From CAVPRW01 sp046727435 [NCBI: bacterium] (GTDB taxonomy: Bacteria > Tectomicrobia > Entotheonellia > J063): a stretch of DNA of 21,383 nucleotides. The notes under the pieces were generated by a model, which saw nothing but the letters and a program-made list of their open reading frames with translations, had not been told where the DNA came from and ran no database searches. Every line of letters begins with the position of its first letter. Within the stretch, counting starts at the first letter, position 1. A program made the position numbers and the translations under genes. Shown in pieces: positions 15,157-20,884 of the stretch. The stretch is taken from NCBI GenBank assembly GCA_046727435.1, contig JBKPCR010000401.1:1-21383 (forward strand). The letters run 5' to 3'.

Positions 15157-16068
15157 GAGCCTATCCCAATAGGCTATAGTTCGGGTATCCTGTGGGAAAA
15201 AACTTCTCTCCCAGAGGAGCCCGATCCATGCGTGACGAGCCAGAGAACGTTCGGCGTGATTGGCGGATACCCGACGAACTGTGGGAGCGCATCCAGCCGT
15301 TGCTCCCGCCCCGGAAGCCGCACCCGCTGGGGTGCCACCGGCCCCGCGTCGATGATCGCCAGGCCATGGAGGCCATCTGCTTCGTCCTGCGAACCGGGTG
15401 TCAATGGCACGCGCGACAGGACACAGGCCTTTGTTCCAGTCGTTCGGCGCACCGCCGCTGCCAAGAGTGGGCAGCCGCCGGGGTCTTCCTGGCCTGCTGG
15501 GAGCAGGGACTGGCTGTCTACGAGGCCTTGCAGGGCATTGACTGGGAGTGGCTGGCCATGGACGGGGCGATGACCAAAGCCCCCCTGGGGGGGAAACAGG
15601 GCGGCAAGCATCCGACCGACCGTGGGAAGATCGGCACCACACGGCGCGTGCTGACCGACGGCGGCGGCGGGCCTATCGGCCTCGCCGTGGAGGGCGCCAA
15701 TCGGCATGACTTCAAGATGGTCGATGAGACACGCACCAGTATCCCGGTCGAGCGCCCGATGCCCAGTCCTGAGAAGCCACAGGGGAGGTGTCTGGACAAA
15801 GGCTCTGACTTCGATGAAGTGCGCGAACGGCTGGCCGCGTGTGGGTTCACGGCTCACATCCGGGCCCGGGGTGAAGACGCCCACGCGCTCAAGCGTGCAG
15901 CCGGCTACAAGGCTCGCCGCTGGGTGGTAGAGCGCACCCATAGTTGGATGAACCGTTTCCGGCGATTGCTGGTCCGCTGGGACAAGAACGTATGCAATTA
16001 TCTGGCGTTTCTGCATCTGGCGTGTGCCTAGATCACCTACAGACGATCCGGCCTATTGGGATAGGCTC
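15157..16068 (+). mobile_element. IS5-family insertion sequence, 912 bp, intact
   Basis: The left end GAGCCTATCCCAATAGGC (15157-15174) is a perfect 18-bp inverted repeat of the right end (16051-16068). The element is flanked by a TAA target duplication (15154-15156 and 16069-16071). Size, ends starting GAGCC and a 3-bp TNA duplication fit the IS1031-like group of IS5. It carries one complete DDE transposase. The matching duplication and perfect ends suggest recent insertion, between the di-heme cytochrome gene and the Sec-glutaredoxin. Confidence 0.93.
15228..16031 (+). CDS. IS5-family transposase
   Basis: A 267-residue DDE transposase. The N-terminal DUF4096-like domain reads WRIPDELWERIQPLLPPRK and includes RQAMEAICFVLRTGCQW. 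The catalytic acids are likely D in AMDGAMTKAP, D in CLDKGSDFDEV and E in WVVERTHSWMNRFRRLL. ATG 15228 is chosen because AGAGGAG sits 7 nt upstream; a GTG at 15192 would give a longer form. It fills almost the whole 912-bp element and is uninterrupted, so the element may be active. Confidence 0.92.
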   Translation: MRDEPENVRRDWRIPDELWERIQPLLPPRKPHPLGCHRPRVDDRQAMEAICFVLRTGCQWHARQDTGLCSSRSAHRRCQEWAAAGVFLACWEQGLAVYEALQGIDWEWLAMDGAMTKAPLGGKQGGKHPTDRGKIGTTRRVLTDGGGGPIGLAVEGANRHDFKMVDETRTSIPVERPMPSPEKPQGRCLDKGSDFDEVRERLAACGFTAHIRARGEDAHALKRAAGYKARRWVVERTHSWMNRFRRLLVRWDKNVCNYLAFLHLACA

Positions 16069-16071
16069 TAA
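16069..16071. repeat. Target-site duplication, right copy (TAA)
   Basis: Partner of the TAA at 15154-15156; defines the outer limit of the insertion sequence. Confidence 0.75.
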
Positions 16072-16225
16072 GTTGATGTAACCGGCCGCCCTGTGGGTCT
16101 CGAGCAACCGTTGCTTGAGCACCATCGGCGATCGGCTCTGGAGTTGTGATGAGGCTATTCCAATCAAAGTGGGGCCATCAGGCTGGTACGCAACGACCTC
16201 TGTTGCCAAGAGAGGAGGGTTTGCC

Positions 16226-16462
16226 ATGAAGAGGGTTATCCTATACCACCAGCCCGGCTGAGGGGATTGCCAAGCGGCCGAAGAGTTCCTTCGGCAGAAG
16301 GGCATCCCCTATGAGGGCAAGGACATCCGGGCGGACCCGAGCGCTTATGACGAGTTGGTTAACACATGGAAAAGCCGTGCGACGGCGACGCTGGTGATCG
16401 ATGGAGAGGTGATCATCGGCTTCCAGGCGAACCGCCAGCGGGTGGAGGCGTTGCTCGCGTAG
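16226..16462 (+). CDS. Selenocysteine-containing glutaredoxin (UxxC), in-frame UGA at codon 12
   Basis: A 78-codon glutaredoxin/NrdH-type thioredoxin-fold protein. It starts KRVILYHQPG, then UGA (16259-16261), then GDC, so the redox motif is U-G-D-C where the family has CxxC. It continues AAEEFLRQKGIPYEGKDIRAD, SRATATLVIDGEVIIGF and VEALLA, which are the normal secondary-structure elements and length. AGGAGGG 6 nt before ATG 16226 supports translation, and the frame is open on both sides of the UGA. A stem-loop directly after the UGA fits a bacterial SECIS. The gene ends 20 nt before thioredoxin reductase, its likely reductant. The cis-Pro (TP) of the fold is Ala54 here. The protein should reduce disulfides or peroxides in the cytoplasm. 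The alternative is a Cys-to-stop mutation (TGC to TGA), which the SECIS argues against. Needs host SelA/B/C/D. Confidence 0.85.
16262..16309 (+). promoter_or_regulatory. Bacterial SECIS-like stem-loop
   Basis: Starting at the first base after the UGA, GGGGAT (16262-16267) pairs with ATCCCC (16304-16309), and GCC (16269-16271) with GGC (16301-16303), with T16268 bulged. After a 5x5 internal loop, GCCGAAG (16277-16283) pairs with CTTCGGC (16289-16295) around the loop AGTTC. The loop starts 22 nt after the UGA and has G in its second position followed by T, as SelB-binding hairpins do. All within the coding sequence. Confidence 0.8.
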
Positions 16463-16482
16463 CGGCTCCGTGGAGGAGGACA

Positions 16483-17421
16483 ATGGAACGGTACGATGTG
16501 CTTATCATCGGGGCGGGGCCGGCCGGGTTGACGGCAGGGCTTTACTGCGGCCGGGCGCGCCTGAAAACCGTGATTGTCGAGCAAGGGGTCTCAGGCGGGG
16601 AGCTGGTGAATACCGCTCGGATCGAAGATTACCCCGGCTTCGAGGTGATCAGCGGGGCGGAGTTGGCCGAGCGCCTGGAGCGGCAGGCCCGCAAGTTCGG
16701 GATGGAGCTCACGATGGACGAAGTCGTTGAGGTCGTCTCGCAGGGGGACTGGAAGCGAGTCGTGGGTGAGGCAGCGAGTTATACCGCCGGGGCGGTGATC
16801 GTGGCCGCCGGGGGCAAGCCCAAGAAGCTCGACGTGCCCGGCGAGGCGGAGCTGGCCGGGCGCGGGGTCTCCTATTGCGCCATTTGCGATGGCCCCTTCT
16901 TCCAGGACCAAGTCATCGCCGTGGTCGGCGGTGGCAACACCGCGCTCGAGGAGGCCGACTACCTGACCAAATTTGGTAAGAAGGTCTATATCATTCACCG
17001 CCGGGATGCCTTTCGGGCCCAGCCCATCATCCAGGAGCGGGCTTTGGCGAACCCGAAGATCGAGGTGCGCTGGAACACGGTCGTGGAGGCGATCAAGGGA
17101 CAGAATCAAGTGGAGGCGGTCGGCTTGAAGAGCACCGTGGGCGAGGAGCGGTGGGAACTCCCAGTCGGGGGAATCTTCATCTTCATCGGCTTCTCGCCAA
17201 ACCAGATCAAAGATCACGCCAACCACGACCAGCTGGGCTTCTTCCTCACGGACGAGCGCATGCAGACCTCCGTGCCCGGGCTGTTCGCCGTGGGGGATAT
17301 CCGGGCCCAGCCGGTGCGCCAGATCACCAACGCCACCGCTGATGGCACCGTCGCCGCCGTGATGGCCCACAAGTACCTGGAAGAACGCCATCTCCTGGGC
17401 GAGGGAGTGGCACCTCGGTAA
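16483..17421 (+). CDS. trxB: Thioredoxin-disulfide reductase
   Basis: A 312-residue FAD/NADPH flavoenzyme of the low-molecular-weight thioredoxin reductase type; it passes electrons from NADPH to thioredoxin or glutaredoxin-like proteins. The FAD motif GAGPAG is at residues 10-15, the redox pair CAIC at 132-135 (SYCAICDGPFF), the NADPH motif GGGNTA at 149-154 followed by IHRRDAFRAQ, and the second FAD motif GDIRAQPVRQITNATADG at 271-288. The start at 16483 has GGAGGAGG just upstream and gives the family N-terminus MERYDVLIIGAGPAG. The in-frame ATG at 16366 lies inside the glutaredoxin and is not used. The gap of 20 nt indicates an operon with the Sec-glutaredoxin. A hairpin follows its stop. 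Confidence 0.95.
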   Translation: MERYDVLIIGAGPAGLTAGLYCGRARLKTVIVEQGVSGGELVNTARIEDYPGFEVISGAELAERLERQARKFGMELTMDEVVEVVSQGDWKRVVGEAASYTAGAVIVAAGGKPKKLDVPGEAELAGRGVSYCAICDGPFFQDQVIAVVGGGNTALEEADYLTKFGKKVYIIHRRDAFRAQPIIQERALANPKIEVRWNTVVEAIKGQNQVEAVGLKSTVGEERWELPVGGIFIFIGFSPNQIKDHANHDQLGFFLTDERMQTSVPGLFAVGDIRAQPVRQITNATADGTVAAVMAHKYLEERHLLGEGVAPR

Positions 17422-17422
17422 T

Positions 17423-17445
17423 CAGAGACACTACTCTTGTCTCTG
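17423..17445 (+). terminator. Hairpin terminator after trxB
   Basis: CAGAGACA (17423-17430) pairs perfectly with TGTCTCTG (17438-17445) around a 7-nt loop, 1 nt after the TAA of trxB. No T-run follows, so it may act with Rho or protect the 3' end. Confidence 0.55.
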
Positions 17446-17448
17446 GCC

Positions 17449-17538
17449 GGTAGTGGGTCAATTTCATGTTAACAGCTCGGGCATCGGTTCAGTTAATCGA
17501 CCATGAACTGAATGTTAACTGCAAACTGACCCACTACC
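17449..17538. mobile_element. ~90-bp MITE-like inverted-repeat element
   Basis: GGTAGTGGGTCAATTT at 17449-17464 and its partner AAACTGACCCACTACC at 17523-17538 are inverted repeats with one mismatch. The match continues inward through GTTAAC on both sides (about 26 bp, a handful of mismatches). The centre has TTCAGTT (17488-17494) against AACTGAA (17506-17512). The whole unit folds into one long hairpin and contains no gene. The ends resemble transposon termini; no clear target duplication is seen (CC/CGG at the borders). Confidence 0.6.
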
Positions 17539-17665
17539 CGGAAACGGTATGGCTGACGGGACCAACGCAGCTGGGCCTGACAGTGCCAGATCAGGCAAAA
17601 TTTGTCTTTTGCGACCAGATCCCAAGAGGCTTTTGGTGCGAATGACACCGCTTCAGCTGAGGCAC

Positions 17666-18119
17666 TCACTGCCCCTGATAGGCAAACTGCTGCCCGCCGA
17701 TAGAGGCTTCCACCATCGCCCCGCCGATGGGGCGCACCACCACCGCGACGCCGTCGACGAAGGTAGCGGTGGTGGCGACCCCCGACTGCAGGATCACCGC
17801 CGAGGTGTCGGCGGAAAAGTTGATCTGGCCCGTCTTGAACCGGTCTAGGGCACTCTTGCTCTCAAAAACCAGCAGTCCGGCCGTAGGCACCACCCACGCC
17901 GAGGCCCCCCTTGGTCACTTTGGGGAACAGGGCGTAGCCGTAGCTCTGCCGTACCAATTCACCCAGCGAGGGGTCCTCCGCTCGCATCTGCTGCAGAGTC
18001 GACGTGGCCTCAGCGACTAACGCTTCTTGCTCCGCTCGGGAGGTGGGCGCCGTGGCGCAGCTGACGAGCAGTCCCGCGACGACGGTCAACAGCAGAACCA
18101 TACGTATGGTCCATTTCAT
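17666..18119 (-). pseudogene. SYLF-domain (Ysc84-type) lipoprotein gene with internal deletion and frameshift
   Basis: The 5' part encodes a lipoprotein signal (MKWTIRMVLLLTVVAGLLVSC, Cys in the lipobox LVSC), then QSYGYALFPKVTKGGLGVGGAYGR, the start of a lipid-binding SYLF domain. The continuation LLVFESKSALDRFKTGQINFSADTSAV and VRPIGGAMVEASIGGQQFAY is in another frame. Between YGR and LLVFE the family normally has about 30 residues, so roughly 100 bases are missing and the frame is broken at about 17880. The first frame stops at 17862. GAGGGAGGAT precedes the start. Intact members are outer-membrane-associated proteins of uncertain role, some binding phosphoinositides in eukaryotes. Confidence 0.82.
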
Positions 18120-18368
18120 GGCACATCCTCCCTCTTGATGAGTTGTTCGGGGGAGTGCTTCACCCTTGTCTAATCCTGGTAATACTACCTCGAAAGGCCG
18201 AAGGCCAAGTAGACGCCCATCAGCCAGGATCTCGTTAGGTCAAAATATTCATGCGCGTAAGGCCAAAAAATTGGAACGTGCCTATTCACCAGATGTTACA
18301 ATTCCGCCATTGTCTCGCCTTTGGCTTGCCTTCTACCCCACAGGGCCTTGCGATCATGTCTATCCACC
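18120..18368. other. 249-nt intergenic region, AT-richer than its surroundings
   Basis: No gene seen. It contains one copy of the 14-bp direct repeat (18319-18332) near the toxin 3' end. The composition change suggests foreign DNA around the toxin-antitoxin pair. Confidence 0.4.
18319..18332. repeat. 14-bp direct repeat flanking toxin-antitoxin pair, copy 1
   Basis: CTTTGGCTTGCCTT, identical to 19160-19173. The two copies enclose the DUF3368/UPF0175 genes. Confidence 0.65.
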
Positions 18369-18869
18369 CTAGGAGCCAGCGGACTCTCGACTCTGGATGT
18401 GCGCGTCAAGGAAAGCGCTGAAGAGTCGGGGATGGGCTCGAAAGGTCGTTTGCTGAAGGCGATCATACGCTTGCTCAAGCTCGCAGAGTCCAGCTTCAGC
18501 CGCATCATAGCGGACGCGCAGCGTCCCAATCACGCGTAATCCCTGTCGTTGAGCCGCCTCGCGTCCATCCGGTTCATCGATGATGAGGGCATCTGCCTGG
18601 AGTTCTCTCGCTAAGCTAATCGCTTCACGTTCGCCCACATCAAGAAACGCAAGCACGGGGTCGAGTGGGGCCGATACCATTCGCACTTCAAGCCATTCTG
18701 GATGTGACGTGACCCACTCTTTGACTTTCTCAGGCGTTCCTTCGTCCTGTAACTCCCTAAAGACCGCTTGCGGGATCATGACGCGTGCATACAGATGGCG
18801 AAGCACGTCAATCTGGTCAATCAGGACCAGATAATTGATCGGGGTGGTGTTGGAGATAACGACACTCAT
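18369..18869 (-). CDS. DUF3368 PIN-domain toxin
   Basis: A 166-residue PIN-fold protein of the DUF3368 family, predicted to be an RNA-cleaving toxin. Family motifs: ISNTTPINYL at the N-terminus (position 7 is Asn where PIN domains carry the first catalytic Asp), E40 in VFRELQDEG, LDVGEREAISLA (acidic cluster around E80/E82) and IIDEPDGREAA (D98, D101). Asn at position 7 may weaken nuclease activity, though SNTTP variants do occur in this family as I recall. Its ATG overlaps the antitoxin stop (ATGA), so the two are translationally coupled. It is probably held inactive by the UPF0175 partner. Confidence 0.85.
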   Translation of the reverse strand: MSVVISNTTPINYLVLIDQIDVLRHLYARVMIPQAVFRELQDEGTPEKVKEWVTSHPEWLEVRMVSAPLDPVLAFLDVGEREAISLARELQADALIIDEPDGREAAQRQGLRVIGTLRVRYDAAEAGLCELEQAYDRLQQTTFRAHPRLFSAFLDAHIQSRESAGS

Positions 18870-19147
18870 TCAGATTGAGCTTGCTTACGTTTCAGCTGCC
18901 GGCTGGTTTCGGCGTCATGGCGAAAGTCTTCATCGCTATACTCCAGATAAACCCCATGTGTCTTCAGAAAGGCGTCTAACGCGATCCGTGACTTCAGGCC
19001 CAGCATCAGGCGCAACTCGTAGCCGCTAATCTCCCGTGACCGGTACGCCTCAAGTCCAGCTTTTTCAAGAAGCCAGCGTGAAATTTCATCCGTATCCTTT
19101 CCCAGCCTTTCGCGGATCGTGTCTGGGATGTGAACGGTCACTTCCAT
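18866..19147 (-). CDS. UPF0175 family antitoxin
   Basis: A 93-residue protein of the UPF0175 family, usually found directly upstream of DUF3368 toxins. The N-terminal MEVTVHIPDTIRERLG is an IPD-type strand-helix, followed by a helix-turn-helix-like segment SGYELRLMLGLKSRIALDAFLKTHG, which would bind the operon's own promoter. A charged C-terminal tail (FRHDAETSRQLKRKQAQSE) probably wraps the toxin. An AAGGTGTC site precedes ATG 19147. Autoregulation is expected from the family; no operator was identified. Confidence 0.85.
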   Translation of the reverse strand: MEVTVHIPDTIRERLGKDTDEISRWLLEKAGLEAYRSREISGYELRLMLGLKSRIALDAFLKTHGVYLEYSDEDFRHDAETSRQLKRKQAQSE

Positions 19148-19159
19148 CTTGACACCTTA

Positions 19160-19173
19160 CTTTGGCTTGCCTT
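19160..19173. repeat. 14-bp direct repeat flanking toxin-antitoxin pair, copy 2
   Basis: CTTTGGCTTGCCTT, same orientation as copy 1 at 18319. It lies just upstream of the antitoxin start (which is on the minus strand at 19147). Confidence 0.65.
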
Positions 19174-19203
19174 GTTCATTGGTCTGACACCTACAGCAAA
19201 CAT

Positions 19204-19773
19204 TCATGCGGCCGTGAACCACGTCCCCACCTCGCGGGTAAAGAAGTCGGTGGCCACGAGCACGTCCATATGGATACGGATGAACTCCTTCCAGGTCATG
19301 GTTGTCTTGCGCTCAGGGACCGGGGGGATGCCGTGACGCTTGAGGATATTGCCCACCGTCTGGTCGCTGATGCGATAGCCCAGGTTGGCCACGGCGCCAA
19401 CGATGCGGTCATAGCCCCAGGAGCGATTCTCGCGGGCCATCCGAACCACCAAGGCCTCCAGCTCCTGGGTAATGCGGGGACGTCCAAGAGCCTTGCGCGG
19501 CTGAGAACTGCCACACGTCTGGGCCGCGAGCGTGCGGTGCCAGCCGAGGATGGTGTCAGACTTTGCAACCGTCGCGATCTTTTCCAGTACCTGCCTACCA
19601 AGCTTCTGGTCGATCTCGGCCAGGGTCTTCCGCTCAGCATCGGTCAGCTGCACCCGTCGTCCCTTGATCTGGTTGCGCAAGATGCGGTTTTCCGCCGCCA
19701 GATACGCGTTGCGCCGTCGGAGTTCCTCATCGACGGGTCTCGTAATATGCCCCAGCAGCTACTTCCAATCCAT
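19204..19773 (-). pseudogene. Integrase-core (IS3/IS481-like) transposase remnant
   Basis: The N-terminal half of a DDE integrase-type transposase. ATG 19773 starts MDWK, then TAG (19761-19759), then LLGHITRPVDEELRRRNAYLAAENRIL. Codon 5 is Gln (CAG) in relatives as I recall, so a single C-to-T change killed it. The open frame continues through ERKTLAEIDQKLGRQVLEKIATVAKSDTILGWHR, an HTH part with RENRSWGYDRIVGAVANLGYRISDQTVGNILKRHGIPP, and the start of the catalytic core WKEFIRIHMDVLVATDFFTREVGTW, then breaks off at 19204. The first catalytic Asp is present; the remaining ~180 residues are missing. The break lies about 30 bases from the 14-bp repeat beside the toxin-antitoxin pair. Confidence 0.82.
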
Positions 19774-20050
19774 GGGTCATTCCACCCTCAGTCTTTGCCC
19801 CTCGTTGGTGGTGAGTATGGGCCATCGTGCGATGGAATGCAAGATGAAGATCAGGCGATGCTGGGACCCTCAGCTCTGGTAAAATGGTACGTTTGCGTTT
19901 TTTGACCAAACGCGGTGTTTACACGTATCCCGAATATACTCCAAGAGGGAGAAGGCATAGCCAACGGACATCGGGCCTTGCGTCAGTGAAGAGCGGGAAT
20001 AGCCTATTGACCACTGTAGACGACGGCCGGATGTCCCCAGGGGGGTTTGT
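19774..20050. other. 277-nt intergenic region
   Basis: Leader of the TRL-like operon. It contains GCGTTT (19895-19900) pairing with AAACGC (19908-19913) and a possible promoter TTGACC (19902-19907) / TATCCC (19926-19931) with an 18-nt spacer, weak at -10. I see no gene. Confidence 0.4.
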
Positions 20051-20404
20051 ATGACGATCATCACCAGGCTGGTTCTGGTGGCGCTGGTTGCCGTGACGGC
20101 TATAGGCTGCGGGGCACTCTACACCGACATCCGGGTCCCCCGCGCCTATCGCTCCGCGGCCCCATCCGACGTCACGGCCACGCCGCCCGACGAGACCGTC
20201 GTGGGTAAAGCGTGCTACCAGGGCCTGTTCTTTCTGGTCGCTTGGGGCGACGCGAGTTACGCGGCGGCGGCGCGGAACGCGTTGGGTGGTCACACCGACG
20301 CCACACTCTATGACGTCAAGGCGGATCAGAAGGCCACGACGTACCTGGTGGGCCTCTATAGCAAGGTCTGCACCGTCCTGACAGGGAAGGTGGGTCGCCC
20401 GTGA
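20051..20404 (+). CDS. TRL-like family lipoprotein
   Basis: A 117-residue lipoprotein: a signal peptide ending at the lipobox AIGC (Cys20), then GALYTDIRVPRAYRSAAPSD, VGKACYQGLFFLVAWGDASYAAAARNALGG and TLYDVKADQKATTYLVGLYSKVCTVLTGKV. This pattern is the TRL-like family (named for the tRNA-associated locus), with a conserved WGDASYAAA core and a C-terminal Cys that may pair with the Cys of GKAC. The function is unknown. GGGGGG lies upstream of ATG 20051. It shares GTGA with the following gene. Confidence 0.8.
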   Translation: MTIITRLVLVALVAVTAIGCGALYTDIRVPRAYRSAAPSDVTATPPDETVVGKACYQGLFFLVAWGDASYAAAARNALGGHTDATLYDVKADQKATTYLVGLYSKVCTVLTGKVGRP

Positions 20405-20838
20405 AGCGTCTGCTCTTCCTCGCGTGCCTCGTTGCAGCCCTGGTGGCTCCACAAGCGGCTATTGGACAGTCAGGCTACGAAGCCAGCTCCGGGGTCATCC
20501 GGCCCGGTGGCTTCGTGCTGTTCTTGAGCGCCTCGGGACCGCTTTCTTACGCCACGTTGACGCCGGGTGATCTGCCACGTGACGCCCTTCGGCTCGGACC
20601 CGTCAGTGGGCGCGGCTGCCAGTTTGCGCTCGCGACGCCGCTGATCAACATCGCCGGGATCCCGCGTCTGTCCGCGGGCGCCGGGGGCGGCGGCTTCGAC
20701 AAAGCGCTCCAGAACATCCGGGAGCAGTACCCTGATCTCAAGGGCATCTACGACGTCAAGATCGACGTCCACATGGTGGGCGTCCTGACCGTCTTCCAGC
20801 GCCTCTGCACCGAGATCACGGCTCAGGGCTTCAGGTAG
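20401..20838 (+). CDS. Exported TRL-like companion protein
   Basis: A 145-residue secreted protein starting at GTG 20401, overlapping the TGA of the preceding gene (GTGA). A signal peptide MKRLLFLACLVAALVAPQAAIGQ is followed by a mature part with GPVSGRGCQFALATPL, SAGAGGGGFDKALQNIREQYPDLKGIYDVKIDVH and LTVFQRLCTEITAQGF. The order (GxxC, a Gly-rich helix start, YDVKxD, then VxxRLC) parallels the upstream lipoprotein, so the two are probably diverged duplicates in one operon. No enzymatic motif is seen. Probably periplasmic or outer-membrane associated. Confidence 0.75.
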   Translation: MKRLLFLACLVAALVAPQAAIGQSGYEASSGVIRPGGFVLFLSASGPLSYATLTPGDLPRDALRLGPVSGRGCQFALATPLINIAGIPRLSAGAGGGGFDKALQNIREQYPDLKGIYDVKIDVHMVGVLTVFQRLCTEITAQGFR

Positions 20839-20884
20839 GTCGCCCCAGCCATACTGAACCCTGTGCTCCGCAAAAATTCCATCC

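Noticed and set aside
16366-16482. In-frame upstream ATG extending thioredoxin reductase by 39 residues
   Set aside because: It lies inside the glutaredoxin, encodes an unrelated Arg/Gly-rich tail, and ATG 16483 has the ribosome-binding site and family N-terminus.
19162-19905. 247-codon plus-strand frame
   Set aside because: Opposite the transposase remnant, which shows clear family motifs; the plus frame does not.
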